Below are positions 1 to 11,066 of a DNA stretch of 64,000 nt, piece after piece; position 1 is the first letter of the stretch, and each line of letters begins with the position of its first letter. This DNA is from Paratrimastix pyriformis. Its lineage: Eukaryota > Preaxostyla > Paratrimastigidae. The translations under genes were made by a program, and so were the position numbers. The stretch is from assembly GCA_027972325.1 (NCBI GenBank), contig JAPMOS010000029.1, positions 1-64,000 of the forward strand. Direction: 5' to 3'. Below the pieces are notes generated by a model. It made no database searches. It was not told where the DNA came from and saw only the letters and a list, made by a program, of their open reading frames with translations.

Positions 1-1100
1 TCGTCGGGATTTGTGACGTGAAATTTTCCATCCACTGGTAGGCGTAGGGTGGGAAAAGGGAGAGAGACGGGGATACATGAAATTGATTTCTAACATGAAT
101 TCAATTTTATTTCCTTCATTTTATGTCCTCTCCTTATGTTATTCATCTTCTGACTTCTTCTCTCTGTCTTCTAACGAATAGGATCCGAAGTTGGGAGAAG
201 ACGCAGTCTTCACACTCAAACTTTGTTCTCGTCATATTCTGATCTCTCCTTTTTATTCTTTTTATTTCTTTCATCTTATGACGTAAAGTTCCAATTATTT
301 AGAAAATAAGTTCTATCCCATGTAAGTTAAATCTTCTGACTTATTTCCGACCATGTATTGTCCAGTGAAAGGGTTTCGATAGCCATGTGTGATGCCGATC
401 TTTGGACCGTGAATCTTCATATCACCTATGACCTTGCGGATCGCGCCAGGTAATTCGGCGACACCATCAACAATTTCGGCCCCTATTCCGTCACCGACCA
501 TCATCGTATCTTTTTATTGGTCTTTTGTAATATTCACGGTTGTTTTTTAATATTGCGTCAACCTGTGGTTTAAGAAGCGAATATATCTATCTTCAGGAAT
601 TCTTCGGTTGAACCATCTGTTTTGACCAATTGAACGACCGAATTGCCATCGTCGTCAATATACGTCATAGGTTGACCATTTAAAACGACATCGGAAAAAT
701 CGTAGTCTTTGAGGCTACCTCCAGAACTTCCTGATACCCTGGACCTTTCACAATTCGAAACACTGTTTTATTATATTTCTGTCCGACACGGCCTAAAGAC
801 CGATTTTGTTTGGTATCTTTGTAAGTTCCAGACATAATGATTTTCTCTGCTTGAGCACCATTTTTAAAGTGAAAATAGGCATTAATATATAATTATAGAA
901 GAAAATAATTATATCTGTTTATTTATCGCATTGTTAAGAAAGATGGTAAGGGAGTTCCCGGAAGCATGAGACCACGACCAAATCTTAATATTTTATGAAT
1001 AGTAGAGCGACGTTTTGTAGTTCCAGAAGTTTTATGGTTTTTTTTCTTGTGAGTTTTTAAGGCATTCTATATACTATAATGAGAAAATAAAATAAATAAT
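1..1100. repeat. Left terminal inverted repeat of the Polinton-like element
   Basis: Bases 1-1,100 match, inverted, 8,590-8,773 followed by 11,034-11,979. The match includes the outer non-coding 300 bp, the whole 197-codon repeat-borne gene and a small basic-protein gene. Similarity stays high to about 1,080-1,100 and then stops. It may extend to the left of the window. Confidence 0.85.
313..882 (-). pseudogene. Repeat-borne protein, left copy
   Basis: This is the left-arm copy of the gene that is open in the right arm at 11,067-11,657. The C-terminal 63 residues, starting MMVGDGIGAEIVDG, are identical in the two arms. I do not recognise the family. It belongs to the fossil element. Confidence 0.6.
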
Positions 1101-1116
1101 AATTATTTATATTACT

Positions 1117-1512
1117 TCACAGATTGTTTCTCCATATTATGAATGATATAATTTGTCGATGAGACGATTGAAACTCGATATTATGAGATGCCTCGTTTTC
1201 AAGACTATAATCAGACAGACTATTCTTGATAGTTTCTTCCCATTTATGTATTTCAATAAATCCCATCAATAATAATTGAAGTAATTCATCATAATAGGTG
1301 ATTAAATGAGAATGAAGATCATGGTATTGCATATCATCATTATTTAAACTCTGTAATGATTTATAATATTTAGAATAATCAGTTAAATATTTCACACATA
1401 AATCGTTAAACATTAATGAGTCACAATTATTCATACGATTTATAGCTATGATAAAAATGTCGAAATGTTTGAGAACTTTAACATAACTTTCTATTTCTTC
1501 TATTTTGAACAT
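1117..1512 (-). CDS. Polinton-like element protein of unknown function
   Basis: A 131-residue reading frame just inside the left inverted repeat, transcribed toward it. It is rich in Leu, Ile, Asn and Tyr, with a predicted helical pattern and no motif I recognise. A related but degraded stretch seems to follow at about 1,640-1,970, whose start region also reads as a short Ile/Glu-rich peptide. Part of the fossil element; base composition matches its neighbours. Confidence 0.45.
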   Translation of the reverse strand: MFKIEEIESYVKVLKHFDIFIIAINRMNNCDSLMFNDLCVKYLTDYSKYYKSLQSLNNDDMQYHDLHSHLITYYDELLQLLLMGFIEIHKWEETIKNSLSDYSLENEASHNIEFQSSHRQIISFIIWRNNL

Positions 1513-1955
1513 ATATATTTAGACTATATATTTTTTCTTTAAAATAATTAATTATAAAGAAAGTATAAATATTTAAGATTTTATTGATTTTTGGTTTTAT
1601 TATAATTAATTATTAGAGTATTTGCTTTTGTGATCTATGAATCCATCCAGATAGTCATCATAAGCTGACTCATCATCCTGGTCCTTTAAAATTTATTTGA
1701 TTTCTTGTATTTTCGAGTCAATACATTCAATAAGACATTGGAACATTGAATCATAATATAGTTTTAATTGAGATAATAGATGTGAAAAGTCTTGGTAAAG
1801 ATATCTGTACATTTTCCCGCACTTTCATAAATTGAATATGACGGAAATTATTTACGTATCGCGAGCAAATTTCATCCATGGTTTGTGGATCACAATAAGT
1901 ATTAATTTTTAGAGCTGCGATAATATCGAAATGTTGGAGAATCTTTATATAGCTT

Positions 1956-2643
1956 TCATTTCCATTTTGAACATATATATAAATATACTATACATATGAG
2001 TTGTATCGCCACCTCCTGAAGGGCATCTGTCAAACCGACAGTCCCATCTGTCGAACGATACAAATACCCAGTTGTGGTCCCGAAGCTATTTAATTTTAAT
2101 GTTGCAACATTGATAGCCGAATTTGTGGAGATATCATCCCCAGTAATTAATGAGGCTTCTACTTTTCCAGTATATTCTTGACCATACATCTGAGGGTTAC
2201 TTTTAGAGGAAGATTTTACCACTCACTCTATCGACATATCCAGTCAGGAATAACTCGTTTGAGTGCACAGAACAACTATCATCACGGACAACTACCGATT
2301 TTCAGTTGGTTCTACTGATTCGGCATATGAACTCGAAGAAACACGTTTCCACTCGGTAAGAGTTTGTTGTGTCTCACTATTATATGTGATATTAACGAGA
2401 ACGAAACATGTATTCGACAGAGTATTGGTCCAACGTGCATAATGGATAATTTATATCAGGCGCACCAGGGTTACGTGTCATTGAAACGTATCTTGTAATT
2501 GTACTGGGATCGAATGTGAGTGTTAACGTTGATGTGGCTGTATCAAGACTCAATCCATTCCCAACATTCATCACCCCAGGTAACCCTCTTGGGCCTCTTA
2601 ATGATTGTGCAGATTGTGAAGTTCCAAAATATGAAATTGACAT
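1956..2643 (-). pseudogene. Fibre-like / collagen-like protein remnants
   Basis: Two minus-strand pieces look like parts of one or two fibre proteins. One begins near 2,643 and carries a short collagen-like stretch (LRGPRGLPG) followed by a Thr/Leu-rich segment (DTATSTLTLTF) as in adenovirus- and phage-type fibre shafts. The other, near 2,222, has the pattern TLKLNSFGTTTGYLYRS, common in tail-fibre heads. Such proteins would mediate host attachment. The assignment is by pattern only. Fossil, broken. Confidence 0.45.
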
Positions 2644-2739
2644 ATTATAATATACCTACAGAAATTAATTTATCAGCTTAATATATACTATTCATTTCAT
2701 GCAGGTCATTAATGCAAAACAGTTCTTTCATAAAGATCA

Positions 2740-3420
2740 AAACGTGACATCGATGATATTAATCCTCTCGCATTTCAGGGAACTTTTCGGGCTTGTCTTG
2801 TTGGTCCTTCAGGTTGCGGCAAAACAAATCTCTGGCTAGTATGATCATCCAGCAAGATATTCTTTATGATCGAGTTTATATTTATTCTAAACATTTGGAC
2901 GATGAAGATGATGTCTATATGGATATCATTAAATTACACAATGTGGAAGACATCATACGCAAACGAACTGGCAAAAATCATTTCAAATGGTTTTCACTGG
3001 AAAACTCATCAACGACGTCATTCCAGTCCAAAACTTGGATCAACATTATCGCAATCTTGTGATCTTTGATGATATGATGAACGAAAAAACCACAGCAAAA
3101 AGAAATCATTGAATATTATACAAGTGGTCGACATGCGAATTGTAGTTGTGTATATTTGGCACAATATTATTTTAAAATCCCCGTCGAAATTCGCGGAAAT
3201 AGCAATTATTTTGTATTTTTAAAATGTTAAAAGGATTCAAGAATTCTCAGTGAAATTACCGGCGACAAAACTAAAGATGAACTCCTTCTCATGTATCGTT
3301 CTGCAACGAAAGAACCTTTTAATTTCTTCTTAGTTGATCTCAAAACAAGTGATCCTCAATTAAAATATCGGAAAAACTTTGACGAATCTTGGGTTTCTGA
3401 AGACCATGAAATTTGAAAAA
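2740..3420 (+). pseudogene. A32-like genome-packaging ATPase remnant
   Basis: The segment shows a Walker A motif of the FtsK/HerA packaging type (LVGPSGCGKT) followed about 25 residues later by RVYIYSKHLDD, the usual spacing in Polinton and adenovirus-IVa2/A32-like packaging ATPases. A downstream stretch reads VIFDD, a plausible Walker B. In intact relatives this ATPase pumps DNA into the capsid. It lies between the fibre-like genes and the structural genes and is transcribed with the latter. Fossil, broken. Confidence 0.7.
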
Positions 3421-4060
3421 ATGTCCAGATTTTTGGTGAAAATTTGAACCATTGTCCATATTTTGACTCGAATTTTGAACCATTTGTCCCGATTTTCATT
3501 GAAATTCTGAACAAGATTTCATTATTTTCTTATTTTGGGATTTCAGTCAAAAATGACATAATTTGTTTTGACATGATATAGCTACTTTTGACAGGGTTAT
3601 GTTCACCTCGATATGATTACATATTCTGAAGTGTCATACGCACTAGTTTATAGGTGTTATGTTGATGCTTAGCTCAATTTCGTGTAGTTACTGAGCTAGG
3701 TCAATAATTTAGTAATTTGATGAAATTTTCTAAGTTCCGCCAAATTCCTATAGGAAAATCGTATTTTGGAATAGTTCTTCAGAATTTATAAATATTTATA
3801 AATGTTTATAACGTTTCATGAACTAGAGCACATTTATAGTAATTCTGGTGAAAAAGCTAAGATTGTTGATCGTTAATGAATGTGCCTGTCAACATTAGAT
3901 CTTCATGTCAAAAATGTCAAACTTCAAAATCATGTTTTCTTGATGGAAACCCATCAGATTATGTCTAACTAAGCATTTTGATGAGTCTGGTTGTGTGAGA
4001 TTCATTTAATCTGTCAAAAATAAAAAATTTCTGTTATACTAATATATATATAGTCAATCC
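3421..4060. other. Non-coding spacer inside the Polinton-like element
   Basis: No frame of useful length and no recognisable motif on either strand. The stretch is AT-rich and contains several short near-repeats of the form TTGAACCATTTGTCC around 3,440-3,490. A TATATATATA stretch at about 4,040-4,052, just before the next gene, may be promoter-like, since similar TATATA runs precede several of the element's genes. Confidence 0.4.
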
Positions 4061-4726
4061 ATGTTATATGTCAAACCAAAAACCAAGTCCAATGTGAAAA
4101 CTGGAAAATATATTAAGATTCAGACCAAAAAGACTAAAGGAAATCAGAAGAAAGGCATAAACAAACACCAAAATCAGCCTTCTATCGAGTATCATAAACT
4201 CAAGATGCTTCAGGATGTGATGGAAGAACGAAAAGAAAACGAAGAGGCATATCATCAAAAGAAACTCGATGATAAAAGTTCCGTCAAGATCAAAAAAGCT
4301 GAAGAATATGATAAATCAGAATGATGATGAAGTTCTTGATCCAGAAAACATCAATAATGATGCATTACTGGATGTCATGCGGAAAAACCAACAGATGTGT
4401 TAGAAGTGTTAGGTTCAAAGAAATTAGAACTAATAAGACGAAAGTTGTTTGAGAAACAAAAGAAGATCGAGAAACAGAATGAAAAAGATTTACAAGATCA
4501 AGTAGGTGCATATATCGAGGATGTTGAAAAATCAAGATATGAACCACAGATTCCTCCTCCACCAAAATATTCTAAACCGATTGATGTTTTACCGCCCGAT
4601 TATCAACCTGAAGAAATTCCATCACATGTCTTGCAACAGGAAGGTCAGTTAGTGGTTGATGGTGAAAAGGAAGAAGAAGAACTAGAAAGGGCAATCGAAA
4701 TGGATAAAGCTAAAAAGACGGAATGA
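4061..4726 (+). pseudogene. Lysine/glutamate-rich coiled-coil protein remnant
   Basis: A strongly charged, Lys/Glu/Gln-rich product beginning after a TATATA stretch. The N-terminal part is basic (KPKTKSNVKTGKYIKIQ) and the rest is a long predicted coiled coil (LFEKQKKIEKQNEKD) with a short proline-rich linker (IPPPPKYSKPIDVLPP). I do not recognise a family. Its place between packaging ATPase and capsid genes fits a scaffold or core protein, which is inference only. Fossil, broken. Confidence 0.4.
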
Positions 4727-4779
4727 TATATTAAGTATGGAAAAAGCACTAGCTGCCGAATCTGGAAAGAAACTGTTCG

Positions 4780-5312
4780 ATGAAACACATTCAAAACTCA
4801 CTGATATCGCTCGACGTTTCAATGATGTTCGAATACAAAAACAAACCCCATGAATATCGGACTCGATTCAATATCATGATGGATGATCCAGTTCTCAGAA
4901 ATTGGATAATTGAACATTTTGTAGATCCACGAAATGGTTCCATTCAAGAGCGGGCAGCGAGAGCCCATCAGTCGATCGGTGATTATATTGATACATATAT
5001 GCGTCCAATCAATGAGATTTTACATACAAATGAGCGGAAAGGTTTTCGGCTTGAGGCTAACGATGTTAGGGAAATTCAACGTATTTTCAATGATCATATG
5101 AAAAACAAACTCAAGGTTTCGGCGTATTAATTTCTTCTTTCAAAGATATTTCTTCCAGGATGAAAGTCCTCATCGGGGAAATTCAGTCAGGTAATAACAG
5201 TCCTGAAATTAAAGGTGAATTATACGACATCTTAGATTTCCTCTTAAAAAATAGAAAAATCACGAAACCACAACATAAACGCATGGTAAAAGCATTTCAT
5301 TTAATTCGCTAA
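4780..5312 (+). pseudogene. Polinton-like element protein(s) of unknown function
   Basis: The stretch encodes an alpha-helical product with pieces such as RTRFNIMMDDPVLRNWIIE and GELYDILDFLLKNRK. No recognisable domain. Charge and composition match the neighbouring element genes. It ends just before the candidate penton gene. Fossil. Confidence 0.35.
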
Positions 5313-5343
5313 TTTTTTCTCTCACCAAAATATATAGATTGAA

Positions 5344-6115
5344 ATGTCCGCTAATGGTTTACAAATATTTATTAATTCTGAAGTTCTGAATGGTAAGTCT
5401 GGCACGAATAGCGATTTTCGCATACAATATACCTGAACCCATCTATTTGAACCCGAATAAAAATTACCTAATTCGTCTCGTCAAAGGCACCATCTGGAAT
5501 ACCATCAAAATATCAAAGCTTCCGCTAATAATACAATCTTCCGTGTATGGAATGGATTTGAATGGTATCCCAATTTTGTCATTCCAGATGGTGCTTATAA
5601 TATTGATAATTTAAACAGTTTCCTCTTCGCTCAATTCCAAAAATCAGGTGACCTGATCACAAATAATGTCACTGGCGATGTCAGTATGCCCATCGAATTT
5701 GAAGCTAATATGAGCACATTACATTGTTTGTTACGGATTAAAACGGATGGAAAGTTGATTTTCTTTATCTGACTTCCCGGATATTCTCGGTTTTGATCAC
5801 GCTATTTATGATACATCCACTATATCGCAACACATAATCAATATCACTGATGTTGATGCAATATTTATTAAAACAAACTTGGTAAGTTCAAGCTATCTCA
5901 ATGGTGATAAAAGTAATACACTTTATACTTTCCAAATGAATGTCCCACCTGGATACCAAATGGCGATCGAACCTCTTCATCTGACTAATTGTCGTCTTAA
6001 TTCTAAATTAATCCAAGAAATTCAAATCCAGTTTACTGATCATAATAATAATATCTTATCTGACCTGAACGAACCAATCACCTTACAGTTGGAAATTGTT
6101 GAAGCCATTATTTAA
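5344..6115 (+). pseudogene. Candidate penton (minor capsid) protein remnant
   Basis: Starts MSANGLQIFINSEVLNG and continues with a beta-rich pattern (PNKNYLIRLVKGTIWNT; MPIEFEANMSTLHCLLRI; TNLVSSSYLNGDKSNTL). The N-terminal layout, a short polar start followed by 'elements need to be presented as potential energy-type strands', resembles the minor capsid/penton proteins of Polinton-like viruses, which carry a single jelly roll. The gene sits upstream of the major capsid gene, as in those viruses. Assignment rests on pattern and position, not on a motif. Fossil, broken. Confidence 0.4.
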
Positions 6116-6154
6116 TTCTGTAAAAATAATTTTCGAAATCTATAATTATAGATA

Positions 6155-6425
6155 ATGGAATCTGATCAAAACATTATTTCTCAAAGTCTCAAAATTGCTG
6201 ATGATGTGTTACGACGCAATAAAACTCTCGCACGGAGAAAACCAAAGCAACCTGAACCTTCCGAATCAGAATTATTACAAGAAGCTGATGATCTTCAGGC
6301 AAAAGTTATGGAAAATCCCAACGATCTCCAAAGTCGAAAAACTTAAATCTATCCTCAATAAGATGGTCACTATGGAAATTATAACTAGAGAAACTTACTC
6401 AAGTATCGTCCAATCTTTCCCATAA
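6155..6425 (+). pseudogene. Small charged protein of the Polinton-like element
   Basis: A short product starting MESDQNIISQSLKIADDVL, with a basic patch (RRNKTLARRKPKQ) and an acidic helix (SESELLQEADDLQ). No family recognised. It follows the penton candidate by about 40 bases in the same direction. Fossil. Confidence 0.35.
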
Positions 6426-6469
6426 TAACTTAATTAATCGAAATTTTTTTCTCGTGTAATAGTATATAG

Positions 6470-7144
6470 TTATGTATAGATTTTTACAATCCTCCTACAC
6501 TCGGCGAAATTCTGATATCAAATCAAATTAATAGCAAAGTCGGCGTTCCTGCTCCATTATTATATGACATTGTGAATAATGGCATTCAAATTACCGACCC
6601 TGTGTATATTCAAGGCAATGGGTTCACTGACATCCTTAAGAACGTATGGAATTGGTTCAAACCTCGTAGTGAGTCCATCATTGCTGCAGCAAAAGAGGTA
6701 ATTCCAAAAGCCGTGAACTTCGGCAAAAAAGTTTACGAGTCATACAAAAAGAAAAAAGGTGATCCTCATGATCTGTTCCAAGAGGGAACCGCTCTACAAC
6801 TGATGCTCTCAAAAAATCAGTGAACTCGCCCAAAAGATAAAGAAATACGTGAAGCTGAACGACAGCAAAAATCTCTCGAGGAAAAACAAAAATCAGAAAT
6901 CATCAGACAACAACTTATTTCAGCTCATGAAGATAACCAAGAACAACAACAAATCTCAAACAGAGCAGCTCAAGATCGCGCCAAATCTGACATTGAGGCA
7001 GTGTCTAATGGTAGAGCGACGTTATTAACAGGCAATGGTTTCATTCCTATCAGTCAAGCCGTGATCCGACATAGAAAAGTAGGGAATGGAAAGAAGAAGA
7101 CTCGTAAGCGTCGAACTAGGGGACGCGGGCTGAAAGAATTTTAA
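6470..7144 (+). pseudogene. Amphipathic and basic capsid-associated protein remnant
   Basis: The product has a GNGFTDILKNVWNWF segment followed by a long amphipathic helix (PKAVNFGKKVYESYKKK), a Gln/Glu-rich coiled coil, and a very basic end (GKKKTRKRRTRGRGLKEF). The 'GNG' start of the amphipathic part recurs near the C-terminus (LLTGNGFIPI). Adenovirus pVI-like and Polinton-like proteins combine a membrane-active helix with a basic tail; that parallel is inference. It lies immediately upstream of the major capsid gene. Fossil, broken. Confidence 0.4.
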
Positions 7145-7227
7145 CATAGAAACATACGTATAATTGAATTATTTATTATAGTTTTGAAATATTATAATAA
7201 ATTTTTGTTAATCTAATATATATATTA

Positions 7228-8574
7228 ATGTCTACTGATCAAGTTACTAACGCAATTCTAAGTGCTGGCTTCCAAGATCTTTCCTACCAAATTTCACAAC
7301 CAATTCTCAACGATAATTCAACAAAATCATACGAGGTTAAAGAAATCAAAGAAGATTCAGGTAATCCGACAGATGCTTTGGTTCCTGGTTCTGGCACTAC
7401 TGCATCATTTTCTTATGTGTATCCAAAATCAGGGGCTCTTGCTGTATGGAAGGACGCTATCATTTACCTTATCCTCAAATTTACTTGCACAACTTCATCT
7501 GAAAAGGCCACTATCAATATTTGCTCCGATATTCGAAGAATTTTCGGAAAAGTCACGACAAAAATAAATAATACAATTGAATCAATTATCCAAGACTACG
7601 GTATGACAAACTATATGGTTGACATCTTGACTAAAACAAGAGATGTCCTAATGAATTCTGGAATACAGGGACTTTACCCAGATCTTGCTGAGGATGACGG
7701 TTCTATGGAAGATCTTCGACACGCATTCATTGCAGGAACATCTGTCACTAAGGCTTTCATGATTCCTCTTGGAATCCCTATTTTGTCTGGCAATGGAGCG
7801 TATCTTCCAGGAACTACAGTCAATATTCAATTTGAACGGGCACCTAATTCTTCAGTCTTTTATTGCGGCAATGGTATTACTGATAATAATAAAATCAATA
7901 TCGAAGTGTCACAAATGAAAATCCTTCTTCCACAAGTCACTCCACACTACCTTTTAGGTGAAGAAATCAGCAAAAAAATTTAACAGGATTCAGCATTGCC
8001 TATCCAAAATACACTATTCACAGAACAACTCGTAAGCTATCCGCTGATGATACCTTCAATTTCGTGAAATATAAATCTATTCCCGCCTACGTTTTTTGCA
8101 TTCCAACCTATTGGAGTCCTCAGCAACATTACTGCAGGAACAGCTCATCCAGACCCTTGCAAATTTGTCGATCCCGGTTTACTACGGATATCCATTGAAG
8201 ACGGTGATAAAAATACAATTCCTAATGAAGTTCATGATTTAAATATTGCAAATGGCGATTTCCCATTTGTTTATCACGATTTAATGAAATGCACAAAGTT
8301 CTTCAATGATGTCGTTCACGGAGGGATTATCACTCGTGAAAACTTCCAAACAATGTATCCAATTTTCGCATTTAAGGTTCGAAAGAATTGTGCTGGTCTT
8401 CCTGAATTAAATAACCATGAATGTGCAATCAATATTCACACAATTCTGAAACCAGCTGCTGAGGGTGCCCCAGAACAACCACAACATGTTATTTGGATGC
8501 TTGCTGCTTTTGATGGTGTGACCACATTCAATGGTAGCACTGGGTCAGCAACAGAAGAATTCGGTAAGGACTAA
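7228..8574 (+). pseudogene. Double-jelly-roll major capsid protein remnant
   Basis: The region follows a TATATATATTA stretch and starts MSTDQVTNAILSAGFQ. Total length, about 450 codons, suits the major capsid proteins of Polinton-like viruses. The product alternates beta-strand-like segments (GTTASFSYVYPKSGALAVW; SQMKILLPQVTPHYL) with loops, and has the conserved pattern of a helix-rich stretch followed by VTKAFMIPLGIPILSGNG, then TTVNIQFERAP, matching the usual 'F..PL.....F......P' arrangement of these capsids. This is the largest gene of the element and its best family marker. Fossil, broken. Confidence 0.7.
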
Positions 8575-8623
8575 AATAAAATTTAAAATAATTAAATATT
8601 TTCTCATCATTATATTATATAGA

Positions 8624-8767
8624 ATGCCTGGTAAAAAACTCACAAGAAAAACCCATAAAACTTCAGGAACTACAAAACGTCGCTCTACAATTCATAAAAT
8701 ATTACGTTTAGGTCGTGGTCTCATGCTCCCGGGAACTCCCTTACCATCTTTCTTAACAATGCGATAA
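8624..8767 (+). CDS. Small basic protein in the right inverted repeat
   Basis: A 47-residue product, MPGKKLTRKTHKTSG onward, very rich in Lys, Arg and Thr, with a C-terminal hydrophobic stretch (LMLPGTPLPSFL). It resembles in charge the small core peptides (pX/mu) of adenoviruses and Polinton-like viruses, which bind packaged DNA; that is inference. A related copy lies in the left arm at about 933-1,066 on the minus strand. The stop falls about 10 bases before the transposon insertion. Confidence 0.5.
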   Translation: MPGKKLTRKTHKTSGTTKRRSTIHKILRLGRGLMLPGTPLPSFLTMR

Positions 8768-9089
8768 ATATACGAATGGGCCAGGCAACATTCCGTATAG
8801 ATAACCACAAGACTCTCGAAAATGCACACCTTGTGCCGACGCACCACATTCACCAGACAAGCCCCCATCCTCATCGCTCCTTCACCCAGAGTCCTTCATG
8901 TATAATGCTGCAGAATGTGTATCTATATGTATGTACAGGTATATGCATGTAGAAAACGGAATATATTTTTCAACATCAAAGGAGAACCAGGCACTTATTC
9001 CAGAAGGACCCGCGCAGCTCCTTCTGCCGTGATCCGGGTGAAGTGGAGTACTTTGTAGCCGGGGTGGGGTGAACCCGGGGTTGCACTTG

Positions 9090-9837
9090 TCAGATCGACA
9101 TCTGGAGGGACGGCCAGATCACCCTGAATGGTGTCGACAACCCAGGGTGGGGGTGCGTTGGGACCCTCGATGGGAGGGGCATGTAACACCACTGCAGGCC
9201 ATTATTGCCTCGGGTGATTGTGAGCGTAAGAAAAAAGAGATGAACCCCGCTACTGACCTCGGACAATTGATGTTTTGATTGAAGCTGGAATGTAGAGATG
9301 TATTCCGTCCTGTTCAATCTTCCAAGAATGGAAAGCAATTTTGAAGGGACTGTGGATGACACTGGATGAGGTGTGCTGTTCAGCCGGGCAAACTGTCTTT
9401 CAAACTCTGCCGAGCTTTCTGGGAGCAGTTTTGTCGCTTTGTCCTCGTGTTTGTCGGTCACCTCGTTCTTCATTTTCTCATAGCTACATGGCGAAAAAGT
9501 ACGATGGAAGGAGTGACTCATGTACGCAGACTTCAATCTGGTCCGGACTTGTGTGGGGTTTTGCCTGTCTTCTCGGCAATGACTGCGACAATTCTGCTGA
9601 GAGGCTCTCCGTGGTGAAGTTGTTCGGCTTCTTGCTTCTTCTGGATGTCCTCTTTTGTCCACCGTGAGCGTGAAGATTTCTTCTTCGCACTGGCCTCCTT
9701 CTTTGTTTCTCTTCCTTCTCTCCGTCGGCGTCCGAGTGCTCTTCTTCTGTGGTATCCGAAGCGTCGGTGGATTTTGCAAGGTCTTCTTCGTTGTCGTCAT
9801 CCACCACAACCAACCTTCTTTTGTTGCGTTTCGGCAT
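9090..9837 (-). CDS. Second Harbinger-type gene, basic nuclear protein
   Basis: A divergent gene starting MPKRNKRRLVVVDDDNEED, about 100 bp from the transposase start. The first part is strongly charged with acidic runs and clustered Arg/Lys (RRRPVRRRNLHAHGGQKR), a likely nuclear-localisation region. After a probable very short intron near 9,480-9,515 the frame continues with a helical segment (SAEFERQFARLNS) to a stop at 9,090. PIF/Harbinger elements carry a second Myb-like protein that helps the transposase reach the nucleus and bind DNA. No clear SANT/Myb tryptophans are visible, so that role is inferred from position. Confidence 0.45.
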
Positions 9838-9937
9838 GAACTCTTGGCGAATGGTTTGCCGGACGAGTATGAGTAACCCCAGGGGAGGTTCGCAATTCGC
9901 CGGAAAATGACTCTGACCTGGGTAAACCGAATTCGGG

Positions 9938-10819
9938 ATGAATATTCACGCTTTCCCGTCACAGAACAACAGTGTCGAGGATTTTATGGATGCAGTTCGC
10001 TTGTTTTACACGAAATTTGGGAGAAATATGGCAGTCGTGCAAGCCAACTCGTCAGTGACATTTCCACATATTCATCTTGAAAAACCCGAACATAGAACAA
10101 CCCAAATAAATTGCTCCGTTTCTATGAGTGGACAAACCAGTATAACACGCATCTTGTGGAGGGTGTTCACGAAGGAGTTGGTCGCGAGGCCAACCGAAAA
10201 TTCTATATGGAGAATGAGTGAATATTTGGCAACCAATATGAATGAGATCTCACTGGATGCGCGTTTTCATGAACCTGCGCCACAGGGACTGTTCGCACCT
10301 TGCGTTTTGTGCCTCGATGCCACGTATTTCCCCCTGCCCACGCATGCCGATCACGAGATTCATGCAAGATACTTTAATACTCATCGGAGGTGTGAGTGCC
10401 TCAAATATGAGGCAGCTGTGACCACCACAACGGGGCAGCTGTGCTGGTGGAAAGGGCCACTGATTGGATCGGCCCACGATTTGACCGTTTTCCGTCACTT
10501 TGGGCTTGCTGACCAGCTGCTGCCCGGCGAAAGAGTGCTTGCCGACTCTGCATACATTGGCGAGCCCTGTGCTGTCACCCCATACCGGCGCAACCAGATC
10601 GTCGGAGAGCGCAGGCTCCTTTTTAATCGCCACCACCACTCTGTGCGTGCCATTGTGGAGCAATTTTTCGGGCGTTTGTGCGACTTTTCTTGTCTGATGG
10701 AGACATGGCGCCATGACGAAGAGCTGCACATGTTCACCGCTCACGCCCTTGCCCAGACGACGGCCATCAAACTGCGTCATGAGCCCCTTCGCATCGACAT
10801 CAACCCTCTCTTGTTGTAA
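9938..10819 (+). CDS. PIF/Harbinger transposase (DDE_Tnp_4 type)
   Basis: A 293-residue frame with the catalytic signature of PIF/Harbinger transposases. The first acidic residue is in CLDATYFPL (about residue 127), the second in LADSAYIGEP (about 200), and the Glu in RAIVEQFFGRL (about 240). The intervening IGSAHDLTVFRHFGLAD pattern ('hD.t.f') is typical. The enzyme would cut at the terminal inverted repeats and paste the element elsewhere. The N-terminal region (MNIHAFPSQNNSVEDFMDA) has no recognised helix-turn-helix and the real protein may begin in an upstream exon. The catalytic core has no interruption, so the gene may be intact or only recently inactivated. Confidence 0.85.
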   Translation: MNIHAFPSQNNSVEDFMDAVRLFYTKFGRNMAVVQANSSVTFPHIHLEKPEHRTTQINCSVSMSGQTSITRILWRVFTKELVARPTENSIWRMSEYLATNMNEISLDARFHEPAPQGLFAPCVLCLDATYFPLPTHADHEIHARYFNTHRRCECLKYEAAVTTTTGQLCWWKGPLIGSAHDLTVFRHFGLADQLLPGERVLADSAYIGEPCAVTPYRRNQIVGERRLLFNRHHHSVRAIVEQFFGRLCDFSCLMETWRHDEELHMFTAHALAQTTAIKLRHEPLRIDINPLLL

Positions 10820-11066
10820 GAAATGTATGCGAATATACAAAATATACACTGTACATAATATATATACACCGATCTGTACATATCTATGTTTATGTGCAAT
10901 AGGAACCGCCCCGACCGGCCCATACATAAAAGTTGTAGAAACGAAGGTGACTATGCCACACGATCGCATGCATCGAGTACATTCATTCCCCAAAATGTAT
11001 ACAGTTTCTATACGGAATGTTGCCTGGCCCGAATATATAATTATTTTCTTCTATAATTATATATTA

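Larger units (their letters stand above)
8778..11030. mobile_element. PIF/Harbinger-like DNA transposon
   Basis: Perfect 23-bp terminal inverted repeats lie at 8,778-8,800 (GGGCCAGGCAACATTCCGTA...) and 11,008-11,030. Both are flanked by GAAT (8,774-8,777 and 11,031-11,034), which may be a 3-4 bp target duplication; PIF/Harbinger elements usually make 3 bp duplications, so the fourth base may be chance. The 2.25 kb interior has a DDE transposase on the plus strand and a second divergent frame on the minus strand, the usual two-gene layout of this superfamily. The left inverted repeat of the surrounding Polinton-like element provides an empty site. Base composition is intermediate between that element and the host. 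Confidence 0.85.
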
